DNA from: Nostoc cf. commune SO-36
GTDB taxonomy: Bacteria > Cyanobacteriota > Cyanobacteriia > Cyanobacteriales > Nostocaceae
Reading direction: 5' to 3'
DNA length: 64,000 bases
NCBI RefSeq assembly: GCF_023734775.1
Contig: NZ_AP025732.1
Coordinates: 3,788,501-3,852,500 of the forward strand
In this document: positions 39,295-48,946 of the stretch, piece after piece
How the letters are laid out: every line of letters starts with the position of its first letter
How positions within the stretch are numbered: position 1 is the first letter of the stretch
Program-made: the position numbers and the translations under genes
The notes under the pieces: generated by a model
Told to the model about the DNA's origin: nothing
Seen by the model: the letters and a program-made list of their open reading frames with translations, nothing else
Databases searched by the model: none

Positions 39295-39998
39295 ACCCAA
39301 TAGACTTATTGCATAAATCAAAAATTAAGAACCCTACCCCGTATTTACTAACGTAAACGCCTCGCTAATTCCATTTCACGAAATACCTGATACAGATACA
39401 GCGCTTCCCGCTATTATGCAATACAGTTTTTCTTATTGCCTCTCTCCTAACATAGCTTTTAGCTTTGAGGATGTACCTCATAGCTGCCGGAAGTGCTGTA
39501 TAGCGTTTCTCGCTTATGTAAGGTACACCCGTAAGGGGCACGGCATAACCATTAGTGTCAACTTAAGGTAAAAATCCTTTCAAATCTCGTTTCCAGCCTC
39601 TGGCTGGAAATGCTCATCATAGCGGCTCTGCTGCAGCAAGTAAGCTGGAGCCTCTAGGATGGCATTTCTAGTTGGAGGGGAGCATCCCAATTTTGCAAAT
39701 TTACCAATTAGAACTAGTCATTGCGAATGGAGCGAAGCGGAATGAAGCAATCGCAAAGTCTAGCGGCTGCGATTGCTTCGCTTCATTTCATTACGCTCGC
39801 AATGACAAAATATGTTTTTACACATTTGGGATGCTCCCAGTTGGAGACTCTATTCTCTTCTTCTCTAATTTGGTGGCGAGTCTAAATCCCTAATTCCTAA
39901 TCTCCAATTCAAAAAAATCAGCCCATAGGTAATTTCTAACATCAAGCTATTACCATTAAACTTACAAAGTAACGCCTAATTTTTATGTAAATCGCTAT
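39295..39998. other. Repeat-rich intergenic region
   Basis: A degenerate MITE-like end near 39366, paired inverted sequences around 39400 and 39490, a 'cctctggctggaaatg' palindrome at 39583-39666, and the third 'gcgaagcaatc' palindrome at 39717-39806. No gene is supported. Confidence 0.55.
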
Positions 39999-41297
39999 AT
40001 GGTAGATATCTATATTATTGACCTATTTGTGATTGGTCTACTTCTGTTGATGGTAACTTTAGGGTCAGGTTGGATTTCTCACTTACCTCTTTCTTTTGCC
40101 CTTATCTATTTAGTAGTTGGTATTTTGCTAGGCCCTTACGCCTTTGGACTGATTCAATTACGTCGAGATGAAGTTTTTAATGCCGAACTGCTGGAAAAAA
40201 TAACAGAACTTGTCGTAATTATTTCTGTGTTTAGCTGCGGCTTAAAAATTGTTCGCCCTCTAAGATTAGGAACTTGGGGTATTACGACGCGATTGATTGT
40301 ATTTCTGATGCCAATTTCAATTTTGGCTCTGGCTGTTGTGGGTAAATTGTTTTTAGGGATGAATTGGGGAGAAGCGATTTTATTAGGAGCAATTCTCGCA
40401 CCAACTGATCCAGTATTAGCATCAGAAGTACAACTGACCGACATCAACGACGAAGATGAGTTGAGATTTGGTTTAACTTCTGAAGGTGGGTTAAATGATG
40501 CTTTAGCTTTTCCCTTCGTTTATTTTGGTCTTCATGCAATAAAAGATGATAACTGGGGGAACTGGTTTAAACAGTGGATTGCGATTGATTTAATTTGGGC
40601 GATCGCAGCTGGCATTTTTATGGGATTTGTTGTCGCAAAATCTATAGTTTGGATTGAAAAAAGAATTCAAAAACGCCGTCCTGCCGATGAGTTAATGGAA
40701 GATTTTATTGCTATCAGCACAATCCTAATAACTTATTCCTTAACAGAAATGGCGAATGGCTATGGATTTTTGGCAGTATTTGTTGCTGGGTTAGTTGTCC
40801 AACGCAGTTACAGAAATCCTGAAAAACCGCTAGCACAGTTGGAATTTGTTGAGCAAGTTGAAAAACTGATGGAAGTTGGAACAATTTTACTATTGGGATC
40901 AATATTATTATTCCAGCCAATGCTCAACTATGCTATGCAATCTTTATTAGTGATAATTTTATTATTCTTTATAATCCGACCTGTAGGCGTTTGGATTAGC
41001 ACAATAGGTAAACGTCCTGTAGAATCACACCGCCGAACCTTTCATCCAGGAACTAAGTGGTTGATGGGATGGTTTGGTATTCGCGGTGTCGGCTCTTTAT
41101 ATTATCTCGCCTATGCTTTTGGTAATGGCTTAAAAGGTGAAGCTGCTGAACAAATTGCTTGGATAACTTACACTACCATTGTCGCTTCTGTAATTATACA
41201 TGGCATCAGTTCAACTCCATTAATGAAGTGGTATGAGCGCAATATTGCTAATAAGATAAAGTCTAATCCTCCCACCACAATAGATGAATTTGAGTAA
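39999..41297 (+). CDS. CPA1-type cation:proton antiporter
   Basis: 432 residues with about 11-12 membrane helices. The conserved NhaP-type ion-binding segment ILAPTDPVLASEVQ lies near residue 135 and EGGLNDALAFPFV near residue 163, and the C-terminal half has a Gly/Arg-rich IRGVGSLYYLAYAFG segment. The family exchanges Na+ or K+ for H+ across the cytoplasmic membrane. A short hydrophilic C-terminus means no TrkA-type regulatory domain. Monocistronic. Confidence 0.9.
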   Translation: MVDIYIIDLFVIGLLLLMVTLGSGWISHLPLSFALIYLVVGILLGPYAFGLIQLRRDEVFNAELLEKITELVVIISVFSCGLKIVRPLRLGTWGITTRLIVFLMPISILALAVVGKLFLGMNWGEAILLGAILAPTDPVLASEVQLTDINDEDELRFGLTSEGGLNDALAFPFVYFGLHAIKDDNWGNWFKQWIAIDLIWAIAAGIFMGFVVAKSIVWIEKRIQKRRPADELMEDFIAISTILITYSLTEMANGYGFLAVFVAGLVVQRSYRNPEKPLAQLEFVEQVEKLMEVGTILLLGSILLFQPMLNYAMQSLLVIILLFFIIRPVGVWISTIGKRPVESHRRTFHPGTKWLMGWFGIRGVGSLYYLAYAFGNGLKGEAAEQIAWITYTTIVASVIIHGISSTPLMKWYERNIANKIKSNPPTTIDEFE

Positions 41298-41678
41298 AAG
41301 CAATTTTTGTTTTTGTAGGGTGTGTTATGCCAAGGGCTAACCCCGAATTTCTCACCACGCCTCTTAAAGCCTGCGCTTGTGTAGGGGAGAAGTAATAAGT
41401 AATGAGTAATGAGTAAAAACTTATGGCTCATTACTCCTCCTCTGCTCCATCAAATGCCTTAAGCTTGTGGGAAATGCGGGTAACGCACGAATGGCACTAA
41501 GATAAGCCCAAAGTCTTTGTGTTACCTCGTTCCCAGCCTGGAGGCTGGGAATGAATTCTAAAATTAAGAGGCTCTGCCTCTCATCAAGTCACTTGAGGCG
41601 GAGCCTCCCAAAAGCGGTTCCAAGCCTCCAGGCTTGGAACCAGTTAGGGTAAAAACTGTGTTTTTAGGTCTATATTCG
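41298..41678. other. Intergenic palindromic repeats
   Basis: Contains CGTTCCCAGCCTGGAGGCTG at 41528-41553 and a second hairpin near 41610-41640, typical dispersed repeats. No gene is seen. Confidence 0.55.
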
Positions 41679-42068
41679 CTATTTACCTGTCACCTTTTCA
41701 ATAACTTCTTTTGCTTTTTCACCAAAAGTTTCCGGGGGATTTTGTTCTTGTTCAGCCTTCAAATTTCTTTCGTAAGTCTTCTCTATAGTAGTAAGGTTTT
41801 TTGAATCTTTTATTGCTTGCTCATAAGCTTCTTGTCGTTCTTCTTCTTGAATGCCAACACCTGGGTCAAATTCGTTTGCACGATTAATTTTTTCTTCAGA
41901 ATTTGGTTTATAATCTGAGGGTATTAGCTTTAATTCTTCAAGAGTAGTTGCATAACTAGCTTGCTGAACAAAAATAAAAGAACCTGACAAGCTAATGAAA
42001 GTCATTAAACCAATAACCAAAAAGCTTGAACGTAATGCTTGTTTTAAAGTTAATAGAATTTTTGGCAT
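41679..42068 (-). CDS. Small exported hypothetical protein
   Basis: 129 residues with an N-terminal signal or anchor (~14-40: SSFLVIGLMTFISLSGSFIFVQQASYA). A hydrophilic Glu/Lys/Asn-rich mature part is predicted mostly helical (EEERQEAYEQAIKD through KAKEVIEKVTGK). AGGGGTTTTT lies just before the ATG. Likely lumenal or periplasmic. The family is not recognised. Confidence 0.6.
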   Translation of the reverse strand: MPKILLTLKQALRSSFLVIGLMTFISLSGSFIFVQQASYATTLEELKLIPSDYKPNSEEKINRANEFDPGVGIQEEERQEAYEQAIKDSKNLTTIEKTYERNLKAEQEQNPPETFGEKAKEVIEKVTGK

Positions 42069-42296
42069 GAAAAACCCCTCTTGTTGTTATTTTCTAAGCC
42101 TTCGTCAGGTATAAATATATTCAATATTTCAGGCTCACAGGCATCCTAAATGTTTAGGTACAGTTTTTACTTCTACCGCAAGGTATATTAATTTTTACCT
42201 ACAGTAGGGGCGTACATTTGTACGCCCCTACCTCTGTATCTGAATATTTCGTCGGATAAAATTATTACTTAGTGTGCTTAACCCAAGCGTATTAGC

Positions 42297-43403
42297 CTAT
42301 AACCAACTGTGATTAATTTTAATTCCTCGGCTTTGCATTACTTCTTCAAATAAATCTGTTGGTAGTGCTTCTTCCACAGCAAAAACACCTGGTTTCTTAA
42401 GTTTACCTTCTAGCAATAACTGGGCAATACTACCTGTACCGCAACCAGAAGCTACAGCCGTATTTTCATGCACTACAGTTGAACAATAAACGGCGGTTTT
42501 ACCATCTTTTTGCCCTGTAACTTCTGAACGAACTGCTACACCAATTCCACTAAAATTATTAGTGACATCTGTCATTGAATGGCTGACATGAGACAGAAAT
42601 TCAATCATGTAACGGCGCTGCATTAACCACTTGGGAAAAATATGTGCTGCAATCCAAGTTAGATGATTGTAAAAATCGGGTACAGAGCCAAACTTAGTAA
42701 TTACAGTTTTTACTGATGGGAAAGCTTTGGGCAGTGTAAAGGTTTCTGGCATATCAAACCAGTAAACTCCGGTGCGTCCATAGGGAGGTGGAAAATCAAC
42801 TAATTCTCTTTCACTATAAGGCTTAATTATCTGCCATTTTCCATCTATCCAAGTCTCAAAAGGATACTGCAACCCAAGAAAAGTTGTCCGCATCACTGTA
42901 ATGCCAGCACCGCCAGAACCGGAAACTAAATAACTTAAATGGATCTTTTCTGGTTTATCAAATTGTTCAACACCTTGACGTACCATGCTGTTAGAAATAC
43001 CAGGAAAAATACCAGTATTAATAATTGCTGTCACACCAGCAGCAGCAGCTTGTTCACTAAAATTGAGAGCTTTGCTGGTATAAGAACGATGGTCGCTGAC
43101 ATCTAGATAATTAACGCCTTGAGCAATACAGGTTTCGAGAACATTAGTATCTCGATAGTGAAATGGGCCAGCACAATGGATGACTAAGTTAGAGTTTGCG
43201 ATCGCATCTTGCAACTTGTCAACTTCTGCCAAGTCCAACACCAAAAACTGCACTTGTCCTCCTGAAGACAAGCTAACAGCCTTGCCAAACTCCGCAGAAC
43301 GTCCAGTAATCGTAATTTGAGCCTGCGTATGGGTAGCGAGATCCTGAGCAACACTGCTACCAATCCGCCCCCGTCCACCAAGAATTAAAACGCTGTCTGT
43401 CAT
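42297..43403 (-). CDS. Saccharopine dehydrogenase-like NAD(P)-binding oxidoreductase
   Basis: 368 residues. The Rossmann fold starts at VLILGGRGRIGSSVAQDLA, with downstream AIANSNLVIHCAGPFHY and the C-terminal alpha/beta domain YLVSGSGGAGITVMRTTF. This fits the saccharopine dehydrogenase/SDR-related superfamily of short trans-acyl reductase-like enzymes. The true substrate is unknown; lysine metabolism should not be assumed. It is transcribed in the same direction as the carotenoid desaturase-like gene upstream, 221 bp away, so they are likely separate units. Confidence 0.8.
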   Translation of the reverse strand: MTDSVLILGGRGRIGSSVAQDLATHTQAQITITGRSAEFGKAVSLSSGGQVQFLVLDLAEVDKLQDAIANSNLVIHCAGPFHYRDTNVLETCIAQGVNYLDVSDHRSYTSKALNFSEQAAAAGVTAIINTGIFPGISNSMVRQGVEQFDKPEKIHLSYLVSGSGGAGITVMRTTFLGLQYPFETWIDGKWQIIKPYSERELVDFPPPYGRTGVYWFDMPETFTLPKAFPSVKTVITKFGSVPDFYNHLTWIAAHIFPKWLMQRRYMIEFLSHVSHSMTDVTNNFSGIGVAVRSEVTGQKDGKTAVYCSTVVHENTAVASGCGTGSIAQLLLEGKLKKPGVFAVEEALPTDLFEEVMQSRGIKINHSWL

Positions 43404-43537
43404 TACTCCAGATTCGCAACACTAACCTTATTTCATCAGTTTTGTGTCCTGTTTGCCATCGGTTATAAGTATGACTTGCTTGCTAAGGAATGAAGACTTT
43501 TTAATTGGCGTTGCTGAATTGAAGTATGAATCTAGAT

Positions 43538-43566
43538 GTAGAGACGTAGCACTGCTACGTCTCTAC
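43538..43566. repeat. Palindromic dispersed repeat
   Basis: Third copy of the GTAGAGACGTAGCA palindrome, between two minus-strand genes. Confidence 0.8.
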
Positions 43567-43624
43567 AAGGATTTTGGTATTATGCAAAATCATTTTCATA
43601 CATGGAATCAGCAACGCCTTTCAA

Positions 43625-45151
43625 TTATTGGTAGTTAATAAGTTTTTGCGCCTGAATTTGCCTGACTACCGTCAGCGCCGAATAACTCACCCCAGCAGTA
43701 CCTTCGCCGGGATGGGTGGAATCACCAACTAACCATAAATGCTGGATTGGTGTACGATTGGCAAACCCAAAGGGGCCAAAGGTAGGAATCCTTTGACCTA
43801 TGCCACCTACTATACCGCGATCGCGGGCTGTGAAATGGGCAAAGGTGCGCGGTGTTGCGGCTTCTTGATGAATAATCGTTTCTGGTTTGAGATAGAAGTA
43901 TTGAGCAAGACGAGCGATCGCTTGCAGGGTAAACTTTTCTTTTAGTCCTTCATAATCTTCAGTCTCCCACCACTGTGCAGGATCGACAAATGAAGAAGCA
44001 ATAATTGTCGCTTTCCCTTCCGGTGCGCGGCCGTCTCCAGGATGACTCACAGAAACAAATAGGGAATTATTCTCGCCAATGGGGCCATTGATATCATACA
44101 AAAATTGCAGGTGGGGAGGGCATTCAGGCGGAATCGCGCTGGCATCTACACCCAAATACACCACAAACGCGCCCGATGCTTGGGGTAGTTTTTCCACCCG
44201 ATTTTTATATCCAGATGGCGCTTGTCCCAATAACTGCACCAAGTTTTGCACGGTAACATTGCTAACTATGTGGTCGGCAGCTTCTGTCCAGACTTCGCCA
44301 GTTTTCTGATTTCTAATAACTACAGCAGTAGCTTTGCCGTTTTCTACTTTGATTTCTTCTACAGTGTGACGCATCAACAATTTGCCGCCATCTCTTTCTA
44401 AGGATTGTACCAAGCGATCGCTCAACACTTGCATACTTCCCTGGAGGTGAAACAATCCTTGGGGGAGTTGGGATACACTCAACGCCGTTGCTGCATAAAG
44501 TAATGCTGTCTGTTCTGCATCCACCTGGGAGTATAGCTTCAGTTGCAAATCTAAAAAAGTTCTCAATCGTTGGTCATTTCCCAGTCCACATAACCGTAAA
44601 GCATCTCCTACCGTAAACAAAGTGAAGGGTACAGTAATTAATGTACTCGGACGCACCGCTTGCGCTAGCTGCCACAAATCCCATAAATTACGCGGCGGTA
44701 GTACCGGGTCGCGTCCTTGAAATTCCCAACTGGCATCAAACAAAGTTGCCATCAATTGCCAAAATGCTTCGCTACCAGGAAACTGTTTTTGTCGTTCCGC
44801 TTGCCATTTCTCTTTGTCACGCCAAACATTAATCGGTGTACTTTCCCCAGGTAAATACACTGCACAAGCAGGGTCACAAGGCGTTGCTTCCGGTAAATCT
44901 ATGTCCAATTCTGAGAAAATGCGGTGGTGAATTCCCCCTGGTTCCAACCCCGCCACCTGAGTTGCTCCCACATCAAAGGTAAATCCCTGGCGTTTAAACG
45001 TCGAAGCACAGCCACCTGGTACAAGTGCTTGATCCAAAATTAAGACACTGTAACCTCTATGAGCTAATAATGCTCCAGCAGTCAGTCCACCTATTCCTGC
45101 ACCAATAACCACTACACGAGATTTACTTTTGTCAACAGAAATGCTGGACAT
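43625..45151 (-). CDS. crtD: CrtD-like carotenoid C-3',4' desaturase
   Basis: 508 residues of the phytoene desaturase/carotenoid isomerase flavoprotein family. The dinucleotide-binding site VVVIGAGIGGLTAGALLAHR and PGGCASTFKRQGFTFDVGAT open the protein, and the C-terminal FAD-contact block LWLVGDSTHPGEGTAGVSYS closes it. Length and sequence style match the cyanobacterial slr1293/all5123-type enzyme that introduces the C-3',4' double bond in myxol glycoside synthesis. CrtH (isomerase) is the main alternative, so the symbol is tentative. Confidence 0.75.
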   Translation of the reverse strand: MSSISVDKSKSRVVVIGAGIGGLTAGALLAHRGYSVLILDQALVPGGCASTFKRQGFTFDVGATQVAGLEPGGIHHRIFSELDIDLPEATPCDPACAVYLPGESTPINVWRDKEKWQAERQKQFPGSEAFWQLMATLFDASWEFQGRDPVLPPRNLWDLWQLAQAVRPSTLITVPFTLFTVGDALRLCGLGNDQRLRTFLDLQLKLYSQVDAEQTALLYAATALSVSQLPQGLFHLQGSMQVLSDRLVQSLERDGGKLLMRHTVEEIKVENGKATAVVIRNQKTGEVWTEAADHIVSNVTVQNLVQLLGQAPSGYKNRVEKLPQASGAFVVYLGVDASAIPPECPPHLQFLYDINGPIGENNSLFVSVSHPGDGRAPEGKATIIASSFVDPAQWWETEDYEGLKEKFTLQAIARLAQYFYLKPETIIHQEAATPRTFAHFTARDRGIVGGIGQRIPTFGPFGFANRTPIQHLWLVGDSTHPGEGTAGVSYSALTVVRQIQAQKLINYQ

Positions 45152-45344
45152 TGATATTTATCTTTATAATTCTTAATATTGCTATTCATAATTTTACAGC
45201 CTTATCCAGATTAATAGCTTCATCACTACTACTCGACCAAGCAAAATTTCTTGATGAAAGTCTTTGTCTCTGTGTTCTCTGTGCCTCTGCGGTTCGTTAT
45301 TTAACCCCTGACTTTTCACGTATGTGGAAAAGTCCACCAAAAAC

Positions 45345-45425
45345 CTAACCCCCAACTCGTCGCGGGAAGGGGGAAAATTCAAAGTCTCTCTCCTTCTAGG
45401 AGAGAGATTTAGAGAGAGGTTTTCC
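45345..45425. repeat. Dispersed palindromic repeat
   Basis: Two adjoining hairpins (CTTCTAGGAGAGAG-type and CGGGAAGGGG-type) related to the insertion in the asparagine-synthase-like gene at 15349. Here it is harmlessly intergenic, next to a 'gtgcctctgcggttcg' repeat. Confidence 0.7.
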
Positions 45426-45551
45426 AGATGCCGTGAAAAGTCAGATTTAACCCAAAGTCTTCTTTGCGTCACTTCGTGGTGCGATCGCAGTGCTTATTTT
45501 AAGCGGCAGATAAGATAAAGGAGTAATATCGCTCCTCAGACACAAGTAGCA

Positions 45552-46832
45552 ATGACCTCAACCCTGCGGAAACTTACTAGTCTCAATGCTCCGACACTGC
45601 ACCAGTTGCCCAATGGTTTGACAATCATTGCCGAGCAAATGCCAGTTGAAGCCGTAAACCTCAACTTATGGATAAAAGTTGGCTCTGCTGTAGAATCTGA
45701 TGCCATTAACGGTATGGCTCACTTTTTAGAACACATGATTTTTAAAGGAACAGAACAACTGGCTAGTGGCGAATTTGAACGTCGAATTGAAGAGCGGGGT
45801 GCTGTTACCAATGCCGCTACAAGCCAAGACTATACTCATTACTATATAACTACTGCACCCAAAGATTTTGCCGAGCTTGCGCCATTACAAATAGATGTAG
45901 TATCAAATGCGAGTATTCCTGATGATGCCTTTGAACGTGAGCGATTAGTAGTTTTAGAAGAAATTAGGCGTTCAGAAGATAATCCCCAACGACGTACATA
46001 TCGGCGGGCGATGGAGACAGCCTTTGATCAGCTACCCTATCGCCGTGCGGTATTGGGGCCAGAATCGGTGATAGCCGGACTTAAACCCCAGCAGATGCGA
46101 GATTTTCATGCTAATTGGTATCAACCCCAGTCAATTACTGCTGTAGCTGTGGGCAATTTACCCGTAGAAGAATTAATTGCAACTGTTGCGGAAGGATTTG
46201 CAAAAGCCATTAAAACTCAGCACTCCCCACTTCCCATTCCTCACTCTCCACTAAATGCTGAATCACCATTTACAGAAATTGTTCGTCGAGAATTTATCGA
46301 TGAAAGTCTGCAACAAGCAAGGCTAGTGATGGTTTGGCGAGTTCCAGGAATGACGCAGTTAGATCGCACCTATGGATTGGATGTCTTAGCCGGAATTTTG
46401 GGACACGGACGGACATCAAGATTAGTGAGAGATTTACGAGAAGAACGGGGATTAGTTTCTTCAATTTCTGTGAGCAACATGAGCAATGAGCTGCAAGGAA
46501 TATTTTATATTTCAGCTAAATGTGCAGTGGAAAATTTAGCAGTTGTAGAGGATGCGATCGCTCAACACATTGGTAAACTACAAACAGAGTTGGTAACAGA
46601 ATCAGAAATTGCCCGTATCCGGCAGCGAGTAGCTAACAGATTTATATTTGGTAACGAAACACCAAGCGATCGCTCTGGGTTGTATGGTTATTATCAGTCT
46701 TTGGTGGGAGATTTGGAACCCGCCTTTAACTACCCTGGAATCATTCAGAGCCAAGATGCAACAGACTTGATGCAAGCAGCCAAAGAATATCTATCTCCTA
46801 GCGCTTATGGTGTAGTTTTTGTCAAGCCGTAA
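45552..46832 (+). CDS. M16 family zinc metallopeptidase
   Basis: 426 residues. The inverted zincin motif HFLEH is at about residue 58, followed by a distal Glu in VLEEIRRSEDNPQRRTYR. The C-terminal M16C half contains GLDVLAGILGHGRTSRLVRDLREE. In cyanobacteria these often occur as two adjacent genes (active and partner subunit); no second M16 gene lies within this window next to it, and the C-terminal region makes it a single-subunit-length protein. It cleaves peptides, perhaps transit or signal fragments. Monocistronic; a HIP1-like GATCGCT lies in the gene. Confidence 0.9.
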   Translation: MTSTLRKLTSLNAPTLHQLPNGLTIIAEQMPVEAVNLNLWIKVGSAVESDAINGMAHFLEHMIFKGTEQLASGEFERRIEERGAVTNAATSQDYTHYYITTAPKDFAELAPLQIDVVSNASIPDDAFERERLVVLEEIRRSEDNPQRRTYRRAMETAFDQLPYRRAVLGPESVIAGLKPQQMRDFHANWYQPQSITAVAVGNLPVEELIATVAEGFAKAIKTQHSPLPIPHSPLNAESPFTEIVRREFIDESLQQARLVMVWRVPGMTQLDRTYGLDVLAGILGHGRTSRLVRDLREERGLVSSISVSNMSNELQGIFYISAKCAVENLAVVEDAIAQHIGKLQTELVTESEIARIRQRVANRFIFGNETPSDRSGLYGYYQSLVGDLEPAFNYPGIIQSQDATDLMQAAKEYLSPSAYGVVFVKP

Positions 46833-46909
46833 ATTAAAAATTGGGAATAGGGCATGGGGCATTGGGCATTGGTAATTAATCAATAATTAATTATTCCTCC
46901 CCTGCCTCC

Positions 46910-46955
46910 CCTGCTCCCCCTGCTCCCTCATCCCTCATCCCTCATCCCCCACTCC
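46910..46955. repeat. Heptanucleotide STRR (TCATCCC unit)
   Basis: Three to four head-to-tail copies just upstream of the fructosamine kinase start. Confidence 0.75.
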
Positions 46956-46966
46956 CCAATTTAATC

Positions 46967-47830
46967 ATGTGGACTCAAATCGATGCCCATATTAGCCAGG
47001 TGACTGGCGAAAAATTCCAGAGTCAGCAACGGCGATCGGTTGGTGGCGGGTGCATCAACCAAGGTTATGCTGTCTCTAATGGTGAGATAACCTACTTCGT
47101 CAAACAAAATCTTGCATCCCAAGTTGCAATGTTTGAAGCTGAGGCGTTGGGTTTAGAGCAAATGATCGCAACAGCTAGTATTCGCGTTCCCAAACCAATT
47201 TGCTGGGGTACTGCTGATAATTCTAGCTACATCGTCCTGGAATGGTTGGAACTTGGTAGCGGTAACAGCAATTCGTGGTTAGAAATGGGACGCAAGTTAG
47301 CGGCAATTCATAAAGCTAGCAGCAGTCAAGGTTTTGGTTGGAAAATTAACAATACCATTGGTTCCACGCCGCAAATCAATACTTGGACAGCAGACTGGAC
47401 AGAATTTTATATTAAACATCGCCTGGGTTATCAATTTCAGTTGGCAAGGCGACGGGGAGGTAATTTTCCCAAACAAGATAAGTTACTGGCAGCTATCCCG
47501 GAACTATTGGCAAATCATCAGGTACAACCTTCCTTAGTACACGGCGATTTATGGGGTGGAAATGCTGGGTGTACTGCATCGGGAGAACCAGTGATATTTG
47601 ATCCAGCAACTTATTTTGCAGATAGAGAAGTTGATATCGCCATGACCGAATTATTTGGTGGTTTCCCCGCAGCATTTTATACGGGTTACAACGAGGTGTT
47701 TCCGTTAGATGCAGGCTATGAGCAAAGAAAAACGCTCTATAATCTGTATCACATTTTGAATCACTTCAATTTATTTGGGGGTAGTTACGATTCGCAAGCC
47801 AATAGGATGATTGACCAGATTTTACGATAA
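46967..47830 (+). CDS. Fructosamine/ketosamine kinase family protein
   Basis: 287 residues with an aminoglycoside phosphotransferase-like fold: SVGGGCINQGYAV near the start, YFVKQNL with the ATP-binding Lys, and the catalytic SLVHGDLWGGNAG. The metal-binding VIFDPATYFADREVDIAMTELFGGF follows. Members phosphorylate protein-bound fructosamines or ketosamines to trigger deglycation. The upstream 40 bp is a TCATCCC heptamer repeat. No Shine-Dalgarno is obvious. It is followed by the histidine phosphatase 127 bp later on the same strand. Confidence 0.9.
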   Translation: MWTQIDAHISQVTGEKFQSQQRRSVGGGCINQGYAVSNGEITYFVKQNLASQVAMFEAEALGLEQMIATASIRVPKPICWGTADNSSYIVLEWLELGSGNSNSWLEMGRKLAAIHKASSSQGFGWKINNTIGSTPQINTWTADWTEFYIKHRLGYQFQLARRRGGNFPKQDKLLAAIPELLANHQVQPSLVHGDLWGGNAGCTASGEPVIFDPATYFADREVDIAMTELFGGFPAAFYTGYNEVFPLDAGYEQRKTLYNLYHILNHFNLFGGSYDSQANRMIDQILR

Positions 47831-47956
47831 GGGATGCGGATTGTGGTTGATTGACTTTTTTGGTAGATTACTTTGTCCTGGTGTCACAGACTCGATTTCG
47901 AGATTAATGGTACTTTATGTTTGCACAAACTCTTTTATCCTAATCGCATACAAGCT

Positions 47957-48595
47957 ATGACACTTAATTTATATTTACTGCGACATGGAGAAACTACCTT
48001 TAGTCAAAGTGGTAATTTCTGCGGTGAAACTGATGCGGAGTTGACTTCTGAAGGGATGGAGATGGCATCCGCTTTTGCCGATGCTTATCAACAATTGAAG
48101 TGGGAGGGTGTTTATGTTAGCCCTATGAAGCGCGCAATTGCAACTGCCAAGCCATTTTGTGATGCTATCGGTATGGATATGCAGTTGCGTGACGGACTTA
48201 GAGAAGGTAGTTACGGCGAATGGGAAACTAAGAGTAAATCCTTTGCCCAAGAGAATTACGCAGAAAACTATCTAAAATGGGTGACAGAACCCGCTTGGAA
48301 TGCACCCAAAGGTGGAGAAACTGCGGTAGATATTGCTAACCGTTCTATGCCTGTAATTGCTGAAATTCAAGAAAAACATCCCCAAGGTAATGTTTTAGTA
48401 GTTTCTCATAAAGCCACGATTCGGATTATGCTTTGCAGTTTACTAGGAATTGATTTGGGACGCTATCGCTATCGGGTGAATATTTTGGTCGCGTCGGTAA
48501 GTATGGTTAAATTTGACGTTAATGGCCCTTTGTTAGAAATATTAGGCGATCGCCATCATATACCCGATCGTATTCGCTCTCGTCCGGGAACATAA
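47957..48595 (+). CDS. Histidine phosphatase family protein (phosphoglycerate mutase-like)
   Basis: About 212 residues from ATG at 47957 (MTLNLYLLRHGETTFSQ). The open frame reaches back to 47873 but the leader is unlike the family. The RHGE phosphohistidine motif is at residues 9-12, the second His in VVSHKATIRIML, and the Glu in REGSYGEWE. The histidine phosphatase superfamily includes mutases, sugar phosphatases and CobC; the exact substrate is not evident. Confidence 0.9.
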   Translation: MTLNLYLLRHGETTFSQSGNFCGETDAELTSEGMEMASAFADAYQQLKWEGVYVSPMKRAIATAKPFCDAIGMDMQLRDGLREGSYGEWETKSKSFAQENYAENYLKWVTEPAWNAPKGGETAVDIANRSMPVIAEIQEKHPQGNVLVVSHKATIRIMLCSLLGIDLGRYRYRVNILVASVSMVKFDVNGPLLEILGDRHHIPDRIRSRPGT

Positions 48596-48946
48596 TATAG
48601 CGGTTCTCGTTTGGGTGCAATACAGTGTGACCTCACTTCCATTCCTCTCTCCTAATGGGCTACGGTGTACACACAAGTTATCGAATTACCCCACCCTAAC
48701 CCTCCCCTTTCCAAGGCTACGGTGTACACACAAGTACTATCTGAAAGGGTTTCAGGCGTTATAGTCCCCTTAAATTGTCATTACGAGCGCAGTGATAACG
48801 GAGCGATCACACAATCCTACTGCTAGAGGACGAAACCAAGTGTCAGGTGGAATTTCACGACTTGTGTGTACACCGTAGCCTAATGGGAGAGAGGCTTTGA
48901 ATTTTACTCCCCTTCAGTTTTTCCGCTTCCCTCTCCTCGTCAAGAC
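48596..48946. other. Intergenic region with a threefold short repeat
   Basis: GGCTACGGTGTACACACAAG occurs near 48658 and 48716 and inverted near 48860; a partial copy is at 28613. It separates convergent genes, so it likely contains terminators, but none has a clean stem plus T-tract. Confidence 0.55.
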